64,000 bases of DNA. It comes from Amaranthus tricolor. Taxonomy: Eukaryota; Streptophyta; Magnoliopsida; Caryophyllales; Amaranthaceae. The stretch's first letter is position 1; each line of letters starts with the position of its first letter. The stretch spans positions 16,353,904 to 16,417,903 of the forward strand of contig NC_080049.1 in assembly GCF_026212465.1 (NCBI RefSeq), read 5' to 3'. The translations under genes and the position numbers were made by a program. A model generated the notes under the pieces. It made no database searches and was not told the origin of the DNA. It saw only the letters and a program-made list of their open reading frames with translations. This document shows positions 1-18,289 of this stretch, piece after piece.

Positions 1-675
1 TCACAACAATCAAACCACAACAATTAGTAACTATTATTCTCAATTTAATCAATCAAAATCACTTTCATAGTCAACTAACATCATTACCATTACTAATTAT
101 TCACAATAATAACCAATCGACTAAATTTTAAAACAACTTTTAAAGTTATTTAATCAATCATCACCAAAATATAGTATAAAACACACACATTATTAGTAAT
201 TTCATCTCTAAATCCAAGCCCTAATCGTTTAGTGTTCAAAGATAACATATTTAATATACTAAGATTCAAAGAAACTAATACAAAATCAACACACAACTTA
301 TAATTTCAAATCACCCTTCAAACCCTAAGTCATAAACATGTTCAATTCATCAATTAAACTCTTACCCACCAAAAGATTCAATGAAAATAATACAAAATCA
401 ATATTAAACTCATAAACTTGATAACAATTTCAATTAAAGACAAGAGAAAATCAATTAGGGAAGAGGATATGGCTTACTTAGGTGAACAAGAGAAAAGGGG
501 TAAAGAGAGGAGTGGTAAGTGTAGTGGTGGACCATAATTGGTGGTCGTGTGGGGTAGCCGCCACTACTGGAGGTGGAAAAATGCAACAGCAGCTGCTCCT
601 GGGATGGCTCACGGTTGCCGTCTGCTGCTTGCGGTGGGATGGCTCTTTGCACGTGACCTCTAGAAGTATAAAATA
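1..675. other. AT-rich spacer, no gene recognised
   Basis: Mostly A/T-rich sequence with no coding pattern I recognise. A short GC-richer patch at about 520-660 can be read in several frames but shows no known domain, repeat or splice structure. It could be a fragment of a transposon leader, but that is a guess. Confidence 0.4.
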
Positions 676-774
676 GTAAAAGTCAAACAAATTCAATTAA
701 GTGAAAATCTTGCAGATTTGTTCGCAAAGTGCCTTCCATCGAAGAGATTCGAGCAACTTATATATAAAATTTGA
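676..774 (+). pseudogene. Copia pol 3' tail (RNase H end), remnant
   Basis: The frame reads ...ENLADLFAKCLPSKRFEQL... and stops at 772-774. This matches the conserved C-terminal segment of Ty1/copia polyproteins (consensus NLADLFTK.LP). Only the last ~33 codons survive; the rest of pol is not seen upstream in this window. About 190 bp of non-coding sequence separate it from the polypurine tract and the LTR. It is a dead 3' end of an old insertion. Confidence 0.7.
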
Positions 775-964
775 ATGTGTTATCTACGAAATATCTGTTG
801 AACTCAGGGGGAGAATCATACTCACTGCACTCTTTTTCCATTCGTTCAGGTTTTTATCCCATTGGGTTTTTCCTAACAAGGTTTTTAAAGAGGTAGGATT
901 AAATAGAAATATTGTAATAATATTTTACACTTTTTTACATAATTAGAATGCATTCAAGGGGGAG

Positions 965-1153
965 TGTTGAAATATAGTGTGAAAGGTAATTAATGAATTT
1001 ACCATAATGTGAATGCATTCAATGTAATTGTTGATGAACTTGCCTATAAATATGGAAATTCACCAATATAAAAAACCACACCAATGAGTAAAAACATCTT
1101 CATCTTCTAACTTTTACTCGTCTATTTCTTCCTTATCTCTCCAAGTTTTGACA
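965..1153 (+). repeat. Short copia 3' LTR
   Basis: A polypurine tract (CAAGGGGGAG) just before 965 is followed by TGTTGAAATATAG, the usual TG start of an LTR. A TATA-like stretch (CTATAAATATGG) lies near 1040. A plausible CA end falls at about 1153 (TTTTGACA). The unit is ~190 bp. No second LTR copy or target duplication could be found, so the right border is an estimate. Confidence 0.55.
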
Positions 1154-3563
1154 GAAATTTAAAATTTGTGTACCATATTATATGAAGCATCACCTCCATT
1201 TTAATGTATCCCATTAATTTCTCATCACGAACACCAAATTTACTATAATATTATCTTCTATTTAATCTATTAGTTCCATTTAATTTTTTCACACTTGACG
1301 AAGTAATATTTTAATCTTTAATATCTCTAGTTCTAAATTAAAAATAATAAAAAATTAATATTAATAATTAATCAAATTAGATTTCTTGTAACAATGTCTT
1401 AGCTTATAAATTAATAATAAAATACAAATCAAGAGTTAAAAGCCAATTATAACAAAAAAATAAATGAGAATAATGTCTAGAATGGAGGGAGGACAAAAAT
1501 AGAATTGAAAGAGTAGAAAAGACTCGAAATTCGAAAACATGAGAAAATCGAAGAAGATCAAAGTAAAGGGTGTAGAGTGCAAGAAACTGGATCCACCAAA
1601 GGCTCGCAGTGTGTTGCTTGTTTTCCCCGCCTTCTCATTCTCTCTATATATCTGTACTTTCATCTTCCATGTGAGACATTTATGTTGCTGTTAAATTTAT
1701 TGCAAAAATATAAGATATAATAATAAATTATAACTGTAATTTAAATAAAATGAGATTTAGAGTTGTTAATTGAGTTGGAAGATCCGTTCTAAGCTCCGTT
1801 GCTCTCGCACTACTCACCTTCTTCGACTCACCACCGACGCATCTCATTTAATTCCTTGCATATGCATCTAATTTTTTTTTTATTGCTCGCATATTTCAAA
1901 TTACCTTTCAGTTTAAGGAATTGGAATTCAACAACGTATATTTTATTGCAATACAGATTATTCTCGTGATTCGTCCTATTAATTTGCAGCAATAAAACTG
2001 AAATAAAATTATTGTTAAAACTATATTAATTAAAACTGTATTGAATAAAATGATGAATTACAGACTCGGTAAGAGTATGATAATTTTACTGAACCCGAAA
2101 ATATACTGACTTGGCTCTAGGAATTTTTGTGTTGAGATCTTATTTTATTTGTCTTAAAATCTAGCATTTTTAAAATGTTATTTTTATAATTTTTCATCCG
2201 GTGAAAATAAAGATATTTAATATTAAAGTATATATTGAATTACATGTAAAAAAAATATAGCAAGTATTGGATAACAGAGAAAGTATTACAAAAGTACATT
2301 TTTATCTAATGTTTTCGCAAGTATTTTTTTTTTTTGAGTAAAATAGATCAAAAAAAAACTCATATTAGAAATTTAGAACTATATTGAATTAATGACAAAG
2401 TTATATTAGTAATTATTTCATGTGTCTTCGGTGGGTTGAGGACATTTTGTAATAATCGGATTCATAAATTACATTATTTATTCTATTTTTTATCAAGAAC
2501 TACATATAATTTAGAGAACTTTATAGTTAGCTTAATGTATGTGGCCAATTCCCCTTGTAATGCAATTCGATTAAACAAATAAGGAGATACTCCTAATGTT
2601 CCGTTTAGTTTTTGGTTTTAGAAGCTGCTAATAAAAAATGAGTTATAATGTAAATTTTTAAGAAATATATGTACCTTGTCATTCTCATGCTAATAAAACT
2701 TTGGTTATATAGAGTTTTTTTTTTCACATTTTTCTTATCACGTGTAACCTTCATTCTTGAATACTCGCTAAATAACGGTTATCACGCTATTCATTGTTCA
2801 AACTTATTTTATATATTGCGGCTAATGTGTAAGAATAAAAAAGTTAAGTAGGATCTTGTTTGAATCGTCTAATCATATACTTACATAATATTAACTTTTT
2901 TATAATTTTTATATGTATATAATTCAATATATAAATAATCAAAATAACACATAAAATTGCGTAAAAAGTCAAATATAAAAGTATAGTGGAATGGATGTAG
3001 TATAGAATAATGAATGTTGTGAATTCAGAAAATGAGAAGATTAATATTCTAGAGAAGAGGCATAGCAATCAAAATTGTAAAGATATTTTCTAGCAAAAGT
3101 ACGCTAATTTTTCATTACTATTTCCAACATTTAATATCGTTAATAAAGGTTAATTATTATACTCCTTTCAATTCAGAGTTATTATTTCATCTGTTTTTAA
3201 GATACTATTCATCTTTTACTTTTAATTTGAATTTAATTTTTGATTTATAAGTTTAAATATAGTCAAATTTAATCTTGTTTAATTCGTTTTAATGTGAAGG
3301 TTATTAATTTCAACTTTTTATAATTTTAATTATACACAATTTGAAATATTATTGATCGACTTAGTGCATTAACAAATGTGCAAAATTATAAATATGACAT
3401 TAACTCTGAATTAGATGAATTACTAATTATTAATTGTGATTAAAGAACACTCCAAGCAAGAAAGTGCGTGAGTGTAAACGTAATATGGCCGGCTGACTTT
3501 TATCAATTGCATGAAGTGCTCCGCAATAGATCTCTGACACCTCTGATTCAAACCAGCTTAGCA
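1154..3563. other. Intergenic AT-rich DNA
   Basis: No coding region, transposon domain or tandem array was recognised. Short open frames here are low-complexity and lack family motifs. The part next to 3564 probably contains the upstream promoter of the SKS-like gene. Confidence 0.45.
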
Positions 3564-3570
3564 TATAAAT
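3564..3570 (+). promoter_or_regulatory. Candidate TATA box of the SKS-like gene
   Basis: TATAAAT at 3564-3570 would place transcription start near 3595-3605. That is upstream of a leader exon ending in ATCAAG at 3711, with a GTAAAG donor. A second candidate, TTATATATG, lies at 3592-3600. The choice is an inference from spacing only. Confidence 0.4.
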
Positions 3571-3711
3571 TAGTATTAATCTTGGAGTTATTTATATATG
3601 TTGCATTGGGGAACACACCGTTTCAACACATAAATCTCTTCTTTGCACTTCGAATTTCTTTTACAACACAATAGGGGACTGCATTGATCTACTGCTTTCA
3701 TTATCATCAAG

Positions 3712-4431
3712 GTAAAGCATAGTGTACGTATATACTTTCTTTGCTCATATAATCTCTATGATTTTTGCTCATTTTAGATCATCATATCGAACGCCATTTG
3801 AGTTTTCAAATTCTTATTAGTCCGTCATTCATATTAATAGCATGCAATCACGTCCATTTAAGTAAGAGTTTTTGATGGTTAGACGAGAAAATTGGGTCAA
3901 TAAGGTGTTTAACCCAACCCAATCTAACCCACCACTTGAGATGAGTAAGAATTGTGGTGTGCTGGCTTCTTAACAAGTCAAGTCAGTTAGCATTAGGCAA
4001 CAATTTTTAATGTATTAATTTGGTTGTGTAAATAACAATTGAACCAGCTAACCTAGCTTTACGTATTTATTAATTTAAAAAAAATAAATAAATAAATGAG
4101 TTTTCATGACATGTGATTAAATATAAAAATAATATGTTGAAGATCTAAAACAGAAAAAACCATTTGAGGCATGAAGTTTCTTCAAATAAAACAATTTGTT
4201 TTAAAAGATAAACTTACATAGGCTGTGATGAGCAAAAGTTGTTTAACTATTGTCATGAAATTTTAGAATTTGTTGCTTGTATAATTAAAATAGTATTTTT
4301 GTCATAGAGCCTAATTAGTCGTATACTTGTACATCCATGCATTTCTTATAATCATAATTTATTTGTGAATTTAGTTGGAGAAACTTTATTTTAATTCATG
4401 TTAGTTACATATATATATGTTTTATTAGCAG
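3712..4431 (+). other. Probable 5'-UTR intron of the SKS-like gene
   Basis: The donor CAAG|GTAAAGC at 3711/3712 and the acceptor TTATTAGCAG at 4431 frame a 720-bp AT-rich segment. It ends 28 bases before the start codon at 4460. The leader exon upstream (about 3600-3711) has no long frame. Transcript data would be needed to confirm the splice. Confidence 0.45.
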
Positions 4432-4459
4432 GTTGAGCTAAGCCATTAGTCCTCATAAA

Positions 4460-10688
<6,229 letters not shown>

Positions 10689-11262
10689 ATTTAGTTTTAC
10701 TTTTTTCATTTTTTATTTATTTTTTAAATTGTGGGGGTTATTATTTTCCCATATGGAAATTTAAGTTACGTGGGTGTGACTGTCCAAAAATGGAGAAAAT
10801 AAACGTTTTTTTAGGCTGCAAAAAGAAATTAAATTTGTAATTGATCAGCTTTCTCATTGATCAAAATTTGTGGTAATAATCAATCTTCAATTTAGCTATT
10901 CTCATGAATATCGTCTTACTGACGAATACATATAGTTTATTTTCTTATATTTGAGTTTTTAATTTATTAAAATGATAATTGCTAACTTTATTTCTGATAT
11001 TTTTGTGCAATTGATTATTTAAAAGATGATTTAACTTTTTTTTTTATCTAAAATTATTTATAGCTATTGATACTTTTAAAATTAATTTTGATGACATATA
11101 AATCTAATAAATTTTTAAAAAGTTGACTGACATTATTTTTTATCACATAAACTAATATATAATTCTTAAAAGTTTTTTAAATTATTATTATTATCAAGAA
11201 CATAAAGAAAGGATATCTTAGTTTAAGTAAGGTGTTGTACAATTCATGCTATGTGAGCCCAC
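10689..11262. other. 3' flank of the SKS-like gene, with polyadenylation signal
   Basis: AATAAA at 10798-10803 lies 110 bp after the stop codon and is a likely polyadenylation signal. The remaining sequence up to the copia A LTR is AT-rich, with no other feature seen. Confidence 0.45.
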
Positions 11263-11711
11263 TGTAGAGAATTTCGGGGTATATTTATGTGGAAAAGATA
11301 GAAAAATAATAATGTGGACAATAAAATTTAGATTGGTATTGAACTACTAATGCTTAAAATAATAATAATAATAATAGCACTAGAAACATATAAGATTACA
11401 ATATATACTACTACTATATTGTAGTAGCTCACTCTTATTTAAATAATAACTCACTCTAAAATATTGCTCTCACTTTTGCTTTACCACTTAAGGATGTTGT
11501 GGTGGGATGATGAAAATGCAAGTGATGAACACCCTATGTATACTACTAGAAATGTTACAAAATTCAACAAAGGTTGGCAAGTAATTAAATCTTTTACACT
11601 TAGCTTAATAGGGAGGGGCTGATAGGAGTAGAATTTTACCACTCTTGGTTGTAAATTTTTGACTAATTTATGCATTGATAAAAGAGAAGTGGTTGGTAAC
11701 TTTGTTTAACA
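11263..11711 (-). repeat. 3' LTR of copia A
   Basis: 449 bp with TGTAGAG...TTTAACA ends on the plus strand, matching 17290-17732. On the element strand it is preceded by GTTGAGGGGGAG, a polypurine tract. Confidence 0.92.
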
Positions 11712-11719
11712 CTCCCCCT

Positions 11720-12144
11720 CAACAACCATTCTCCCTCAGAGTAAACCTTGAGGTTATACCAAGTTGTTTACGAAACTTCTCAAACTTCGGTCCTCCAAGA
11801 CCCTTTGTGAAAATGTCAGCAACTTGGTCATTTGTCTTCACTTGCTCAAGTTAGATTTCACCTCGTAGAACCTTTACTCGAACAAAGTGATAATGTACCT
11901 CCAAATGCTTAGTCCTAGCATGAAACACTGGATTTTCAGCTAGTCGTATAGCTGACTGATTATCGCAACTTAACTTGACACCATAGTCAACAGGCTGATG
12001 CAAATCCTTTAGTAGCTGGGTGAGCCATACACATTCTTGTGTTGCCATCGCTGATGCTCGGTACTCTACTTTTGTACTTGACAATGACACTGTTGGTCGT
12101 CTCTTACTACACCAAGAAACTACTCTAGAACCCAGGTTGAACAC
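11720..12144 (-). pseudogene. Copia A RNase H domain
   Basis: It contains the copia RNase H signatures [32 protein letters not shown] and, after a stop at ~11851, the tail DQVADIFTKGL. Two broken frames cover what should be the continuous C-terminus of pol. The normal role is removal of RNA from the cDNA hybrid. This copy cannot be translated as one piece. Confidence 0.85.
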
Positions 12145-12275
12145 ATAACTTACAGTTGATCAACATGTATCAAGATCTGCAGCATAAGAGCATCACAATA
12201 TCCAGCAACTTTAAATTTTCTATCATTACGGTAAAGGATACCATAATCAATACTTCCTTTGACATACCTCAATAT

Positions 12276-13274
12276 TCACTTTATAGCTTCCAGGTGAGGT
12301 TTCTTCGGTTTCTGCATAAACCGACTAATCACACTAACTGCATAGGTAATATCTGGTCGGGTCAGCGTGAGATAGATTGGACTTCCTATCAATTGTCTAT
12401 ACATTGTCACGTCTTCTAACTCCTTGCTTATTACCGAACATAGTTTTACATTAACCTCCATTGGAGTTGAGATAGGCTTGCTGTCAAGCATTCCATATTT
12501 ATCCAAAAGATCTTGGGCATATTTCTGTTGGTTGAGAAATATCCCATCATTGGTTCGCTCCACTTCTAGACCAATAAAATGCTTCAGTTCTCCAAGCTCT
12601 TTCATCCGAAATCGAACTAAGAGATTTGCTTTTGTCTATTGGATCTCTAATTCATCATCTCCAGTAATGATGAGATCCTTAGCATAAACAAGAACTATCG
12701 CCGACTTTTAATCTCAAACTTTTACAAACAAACTTGAATCAGCTGGTGCAACTGAGTAACCACTTTGTAGCAAGAATTCTGCTATTTTGCCATACCATGC
12801 CCGTGGTGCTTGCTTCGAACCGTAAAGTGCCTTCTTCAGGTTGCACACATAGTTTGGATGAGATTCACTCTTAAACCCTATAGGTTGATGCATGTAGATA
12901 TCTCTATCCATGTAAGAATGGTTCTTAACATCCATTTGGCAAAGCTTCCAAGAGTGACTAGCCACTGCTAGTAAAACACGCACTGTAGTAATATTTGCCA
13001 CTGGACTAAAGGTTTCATCATAGTATAACCCATATTGCTGAGAAAATCCTCGAGCTACCAGTCGTGCTTTGTAGCTTTTAATGGAACCATCAGGTTTAGT
13101 CTTCACCTTGTACATCCATTTACAAGAAATAGGTTGAACATCCTTGGGTGTTGGTTCTAACTCCCAAGTTTGATTCTGGTGTAGAGCTTGAATTCCCTCC
13201 TCCATGGCTTTCCTCCAATCTTTTATTTGAGCTGCTTCATTATAACTAGTTGGCTCTTTGACATCCTCAACCAT
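12276..13274 (-). pseudogene. Copia A reverse transcriptase, active site mutated
   Basis: The frame from 13274 has the copia RT block (WELEP, CKWMYKVK, ARLVARGFSQ, ETFSPVA, ALYGSKQAPRAWY). It stops at 12714. A second frame (12605-12276) resumes at FRMKELGELKHFIGLEV. Between them the catalytic YVDD box reads YAKD, and a stop follows within 15 codons. The conserved DVKNAFLHG segment is DVKNHSYMD. Loss of both metal-binding positions means no polymerase activity. Confidence 0.88.
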
Positions 13275-13340
13275 TGCAGAATTAGCATATTTCGGATTAG
13301 GCTTTCGAGGTCTGATCGATCTTCGTAGGACTAGACTAGG

Positions 13341-14613
13341 TTACTCTTCTTCGAGATCTTCTATCTGACTTGGCTTTTCTTCTTCAGGACTTCTATGATG
13401 TGCGCATATCTTCCATGGACATTTCTCTTTTGCTTTTGGTGAAGTTTGTGAACCTTCACCTTCTAGATCACCATCTTGAGTAAAGTGATCCTCTATTCTC
13501 TCTAGAAGCTTTTCCTCGATCTCCTTTGAGTTTGGCAATAATACAGCTTGTGGTGACCACCAAGACGATGCTTCATCAAACAGCACATTTCTTGATACAT
13601 GACACTTATTTGTAGTTGGATCACAACATTTCCAACCTTTCTTCTGATCATCATATCCCACAAAGATACATCTAATCGCCTTCTTGTCAAATTTGCTATG
13701 TAGGTGCTCAGGAACGAACCCATAGCATACACATCCGAAAACTCGAAAAAGGCTCACTACTGGCTTAATCTTACACCACTTTTTGTACGGGGAGACAAAC
13801 TCTAGTCTCGCTTGTGGTAGCCTGTTTGTCACATGTGTTGATGTTTTCATACATTCAACCCAAAAACGTGGTGGCACATTTTTCGCATGTAGCATGCTTC
13901 TACATGTCTCTGCTAGGTGTCGATTCTTTCTCTCTGCTACTCCATTTTGTTGTGGAGTGTTTGGACAAGTGAGCTGGCGTCGTATTTTGCAATCTTGCAA
14001 ATACTGAGAGAGTTCGGCTGATGTATATTTTCCCCTATTGTCTGTTCTTAGGCATTGCAGTTTTCTACCAACTTCTTTTTCTACTGCTTCCTTGAACTGC
14101 TGGAACTTGTTGAATGCTTCTGATTTCTCCTTCATCAAATCTACCCAGACATATCTAGAATAATCATCTATGAAGGTGATCATATTTCTTAGGCCACTTA
14201 TTGAATGTTGCTTGACCGGCCCAAATACGTCTGAGTGAACAAGTTCTAGAGGTGCCTGAGACTTAAACTTTGAGTGTTCGTATAGTAGCTAGTATGCTTT
14301 ACCGAATCGACATTCGGCACAAATTATATCTTCCTTAACATCTAATTCAAGAAGACCATTAAGCATCGATTTCTTCATCATCACTTTTAGCTTGGTATAG
14401 CTTACGTGACCCAAGCGTGACTGCCACAAGTCAGTTGTATCATTTTTCCTTGTCTAGTCTACATATGCTGTTTGAGCAGACATTATATAAACGGATTCCA
14501 AGCGTTGTACTGTCCCTCTAGTATCGGTGTTGAATTATCCTCTAAATTCTTGTACACCTTTACATCTCGAGGTCCAAAGAGCACATAGTTTCCTAAGGCG
14601 GTCAGTTCTGATA
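13341..14613 (-). pseudogene. Copia A integrase
   Basis: The frame 14183-13341 has the integrase core: [12 protein letters not shown] (first Asp), LRTDNRGKY (second Asp), [16 protein letters not shown] (Glu) and RVFGCVCY. Upstream (14613-14184) lies the GAG-pre-integrase zinc region (CAECRFGKA) with stops. A run rich in Glu/Ser at the C-terminal end leads to a stop at 13341 before the reverse transcriptase frame. The first codons at 14613 (ISELTALGNYVLFGP) are the other half of the frame cut by the solo LTR. Confidence 0.86.
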
Positions 14614-15781
14614 TGTTGGCCCTTTTAGGTTTTGATGATGACTACCCTTACTATAAACAAATGTATATTAGAGATTGTGTGCAAGTCAATATCTGCTCTT
14701 GATAAAGATCGATGATAGTGCCTATGACTTAGTCTATGAACATTGTACATGTCAAATGTATCCAAGGAAGTTAGATAAGGAAGATCGCTTAGGATGTCAA
14801 ATGTTGATAGGAGGTAGACCATTCCCAAGTTTGATGATCTGACGATACTTGTTGATGGAGACAGTGCTCGTTCCCAAGACTCAAGTCTGGAAGAAACAAT
14901 GTCAGCTGAAAATTCTATAGAATATATTTTTCTAATTTTTAGTTGATGTATTGGTTAAAATTAATTTGTTGTATCATGAATTTAATAAGTTAGTTGGAAA
15001 ATATTTTTATAACTTCTTTAAAACAATTAACCGACACATTTTCTGAAAGTGGAGGAAACTTCTTATTTTTCTCAACATAAATAGGCTTGCATTATAGGTT
15101 TAATTAAGAAAAACTACTTACCTATTTTTAGAAAATAACCGTGGCATTTTTACTTGCAAATCAAGTTCCACTTATTTCTCCTTAATCTTAGGAATAAGGA
15201 TGTAGTGGGTAGTCATTTCTTTTGCTAGCCACGTTAGCTCCTATATAAAAGAAGTCATTGTTTTCTAACTGATTTTTCGAAGAGAAGTGTCCATGCGTGA
15301 GATTGGAAAATAAACAAGAAATATGTTTGCTCCAAAATTTTCCAATTAATTTAAAATATTTTCTTGTGCAACTCATTGATTTTATCCTTAAGAATTTGTC
15401 CTTTGTAAAGGGTTTTTGAGAGAATTGTTGTAACTAGATGGGGAAGTCTAGGGCAGAAGAGAGAAACTTCAAGTGAAGCAAGAGAAGGAGAAAGAGAAGG
15501 AGAAACAAAAAGAGAAGTTGGCCTAGTTTTGATTATTTGTTTTATGTAATTGTAACTAATTGCCTAAAATATTAGTAGAGAATTTGAAATCCCGGGGGGT
15601 CGTGGTTTTTCCTTCTATTTAGGCCTACAAGGTTTCCACATAAAATTGTGTTGTCTCTTTCTTATTTTTCGCATCAAGTTTAAGTTTTAATTCCACAATC
15701 TAATTCCGCAAAAACAGGGCAAAAATAATTAAACTTATCAAACAACAATTCCCCCCCCTTCCCCCCTTCTTGTTGTCGTCA
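14614..15781 (+). mobile_element. Solo LTR nested in copia A
   Basis: About 1.17 kb, starting TGTTGGCCCTTTTAGG and ending in a C-rich stretch plus TTGTTGTCGTCA. That end style is typical of Sirevirus-like copia LTRs. It contains no coding domain. The copia A frame resumes across it: ...KKRLG on the right side joins ISELT... on the left with no lost codon. This marks both borders within a few bases. An inverted, truncated relative lies at 22130-23033. The target duplication is not clear. Confidence 0.75.
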
Positions 15782-15785
15782 ATCA

Positions 15786-16116
15786 TCCCTAACCGTTTCT
15801 TTGTTATACCTGGAACATGGTAGACTTTATCCATCTGAACTTGCTTGTTGCTGAATCGCGGAGTTACAACTGTTTTGCTAATATGAGTAATTGGCTACTC
15901 TGAGTTGTTTGCTGTAATAACAACTCAACCACGCTTATACTCGGACATACTCACAAACTTTTCTTTATCTCCAGTCATGTGATTCGAACAACCAGAGTCG
16001 ATGATCCAATCATCCTTGTAACTGATCATCATATTATTTGTTGTGGTAAATGCAATTTCCTTTGGCTCGGTGTTGCAGGTTGACACAACCATAATGTCGA
16101 AAGACTGTTCTTCCAC
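15786..16116 (-). pseudogene. Copia A protease
   Basis: The frame contains WIIDSGCSNHMTGDKEKF, with the DSG catalytic triad of the aspartic protease, followed after a stop at ~15925 by VYHVPG. The frame is cut by the solo LTR to its left. Confidence 0.82.
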
Positions 16117-16239
16117 ATCTAGGTCATATTTTGAATTAGACTCTTCAGCGGCATAGGAAGCTTGAAAATCCCATTCTTTTTCGCTTCAGCCTTCCGGCTC
16201 TACCAAAGTTGGATCATTCCCTTCTACTGACTTAGACCA

Positions 16240-17082
16240 GCATAATCTCCCCTTTTACTACACTTGTAGCACACAACCTCTCATCGTGTCAGGATCTTAT
16301 CTTTATTCTGATTTTGTTGTCGATCTCGAGCTCCCCCTTGATGGAAACCTTCTTTTCCTCGTCCTTTTTAAAATCCTCCTGACTTTTGATTTGACTTTCT
16401 AGGTAATGGATTACTCGACTAACCAATCTTCTCGCCACTCTTATTTGGATTTTTGTTTCCAAATAGAGCAGTCTCTTCATCTTTAATAGAAACTCCGGAC
16501 ATTTGATTATCTAGAGCTTCCTGATTAGCTAACACATTTTCAAACTCCATTAGAGTTGGTTGTCTAGCCCAACCTTAGATGGCCTTGACAAGACCATTAA
16601 GACTCGGCTTCAAGCCGCACACAATGATCCCCGTATCCTAGTCTCCATGATTGAATTCTCCAGATCTAACTTTGTCATTTGCTCACACAAAGTCTTGACT
16701 TTAGTGAAATATTGGTTCACCGTCAATTTCTTTTGTTGGATCGACATTACCTCGTTCTCTAGAATCTGAAGTTGAGCATTGTTCTTCTTTGAGAACAACT
16801 GTAACAATATGTCCCACGTCTCCTTGGGTGTCTTTGCATCCTGAGTGAGGTGCAACAATTCGTCTTCTGCAGTTGCTGCCAACACGTACATCACCTTTTC
16901 GGCTTTAATCTTCCACTTCTTTGACTCTTCTACATCGGTTGGTACAGTGGTATCACCACCACCGACTATATACCGCAAAGGTCTTGACTCAACAAATAGA
17001 ATTGCATACGTATGCTATACACAGTGTAATTTTTATTGTTGAGTTTCTCAATATTACCATACATACTCGCAATATCCTTCAT
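16240..17082 (-). pseudogene. Copia A gag
   Basis: A start codon at 17082 opens MKDIASMYGNIEKLNNKNYT..., stops once at ~16978, then continues with a UBN2-type gag core (KAEKVMYVLAATAEDELL, TWDILLQLFSKKN). The zinc knuckle near 16270-16290 reads CYKCSKRGDYAG, so the His and last Cys positions are lost. Several stops and frameshifts are present. Confidence 0.8.
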
Positions 17083-17275
17083 TTTTGACTTAGTTATGTC
17101 TCTCATGTAATTAGTAAGTTTGGTCTCTTACCAAAAACTTCAAAATCCTAGATTGCACACAGATGGAATTTCAATGTGATCACTTGATCACTCAGGTAGC
17201 CAAAATTATTTTGACTAATTTTTACTAGTCCCCGACAATTAATTCACCAAAGTGAGTCTCACAATAGACTGTTTC

Positions 17276-17287
17276 GCTCTGATACCA
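17276..17287 (-). other. Primer-binding site of copia A
   Basis: On the minus strand it reads TGGTATCAGAGC, complementary to the 3' end region of initiator tRNA-Met. It sits two bases inside the 5' LTR (17290). Confidence 0.93.
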
Positions 17288-17289
17288 AT

Positions 17290-17732
17290 TGTACAGAATT
17301 TTAGGGCATATTTATGTGGAAGGGATAGCAAAATAATAATGTAGACAATAAAATTTAGAGTGGTATTGTACAACTAATGCTTAAAGTAATAATAATAATA
17401 ATACTAGAAATATATTAGATTACAATATATACTACTACTATATTGTAGTAGCTCACTCTTATACTTACAATAACTTACTCTAAAACATTGCTTTCACTTT
17501 TGCTTTACCACTCAACGATGTTGTGGTGGAATGATGAAAATGTAAGCGATGAGCATCTTTTTTATATTACTAGAAATGCTCCAAAATTCAACAAAGATTG
17601 GCAAGTAATTAAATCTTATACACTTTTAATACGGAGGGGGTAATAGGAGTAGAATTTTACCAGCCTTGGTTGTATCTTTTTTACTAACTTATGCATTGAT
17701 AAAAGAGAAGTGGTTGGTGACTTTGTTTAACA
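17290..17732 (-). repeat. 5' LTR of copia A
   Basis: 443 bp, TGTACAG...TTTAACA on the plus strand; the partner of 11263-11711. Confidence 0.92.
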
Positions 17733-17814
17733 CCCATCATATTCTATCTAATGATCCACTAACGAGACCCAAAACATATAGCATTGTAAAGAAATGACTT
17801 TTAAAAGTATAGCT

Positions 17815-18075
17815 AGTCTCTTGAGAGGCCGTCTCTTTGAGACGTATCTCAAACCCAACCCACTAAAGATTAATGTCTACTTACCGTATTCTTAATGCCA
17901 ACTTACAATATTCTTAATGCTTACTTACTGTATCTTTAATGCCTACTTTCAATATCTCAAATGTCTACTTGCATCATTTTTGATGCATACTTATAATATT
18001 TTTCAAAATATATAATGGGCCGGCCCAATTAGAGATGGTTTCTCAAAGAGACTGTATCTCACAAGAATTTGTGCT
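17815..18075. repeat. MITE with internal 22-bp repeats
   Basis: The ends are inverted: TCTTGAGAGGCCGTCTCTTTG on the left (17820-17840) against TCTTGTGAGATACAGTCTC on the minus strand of the right end. Between them about six units of ~21-22 bp (TAATGCYTACTTAYNRTATYT type) run from ~17868 to 18004. GGGCCGGCCC lies near the right end. It encodes nothing. Confidence 0.6.
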
Positions 18076-18289
18076 AAAAGTAAGTGTTCGTGGCTTAGAT
18101 GAAACAACAAGTCTTGCTAAAGCTTGCCTTAAGGTGATACCGCTCTTTAAATATAACCCAATCGTTCCAATTTTGATTTTTCAAAAAATTTATAGTCAAC
18201 GATCACGAAATTGATTGATTACAGATCATAATTGATACCTTTTTGATAACCGGTTTTTAGCATCGTTAACAAAGAACTAAGTTATACAA

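Larger units (their letters stand above)
11263..17732 (-). mobile_element. Ty1/copia retrotransposon A (complete outline, defective)
   Basis: Two LTRs (11263-11711 and 17290-17732) enclose gag, protease, integrase, reverse transcriptase and RNase H in copia order on the minus strand. A primer-binding site and a polypurine tract abut the correct LTRs. Flanking 5-mers are CCCAC (11258-11262) and CCCAT (17733-17737), a target duplication with one mismatch. The LTRs differ visibly by substitutions and small indels, so the insertion is old. A 1.17-kb solo LTR is nested in pol. Stops, frameshifts and a damaged catalytic motif make it non-autonomous. Confidence 0.93.

Noticed and set aside
690..946. 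81-codon frame starting at ~701
   Set aside because: The correct frame here is the copia pol tail two bases later (ENLADLF). The 81-codon frame is a shadow running into non-coding sequence.
17276..17287. tRNA gene suspected from TGGTATCAGAGC (also at 20302, 40913, 52483)
   Set aside because: Only the 12-base primer complement next to an LTR is present, without cloverleaf or other arms.
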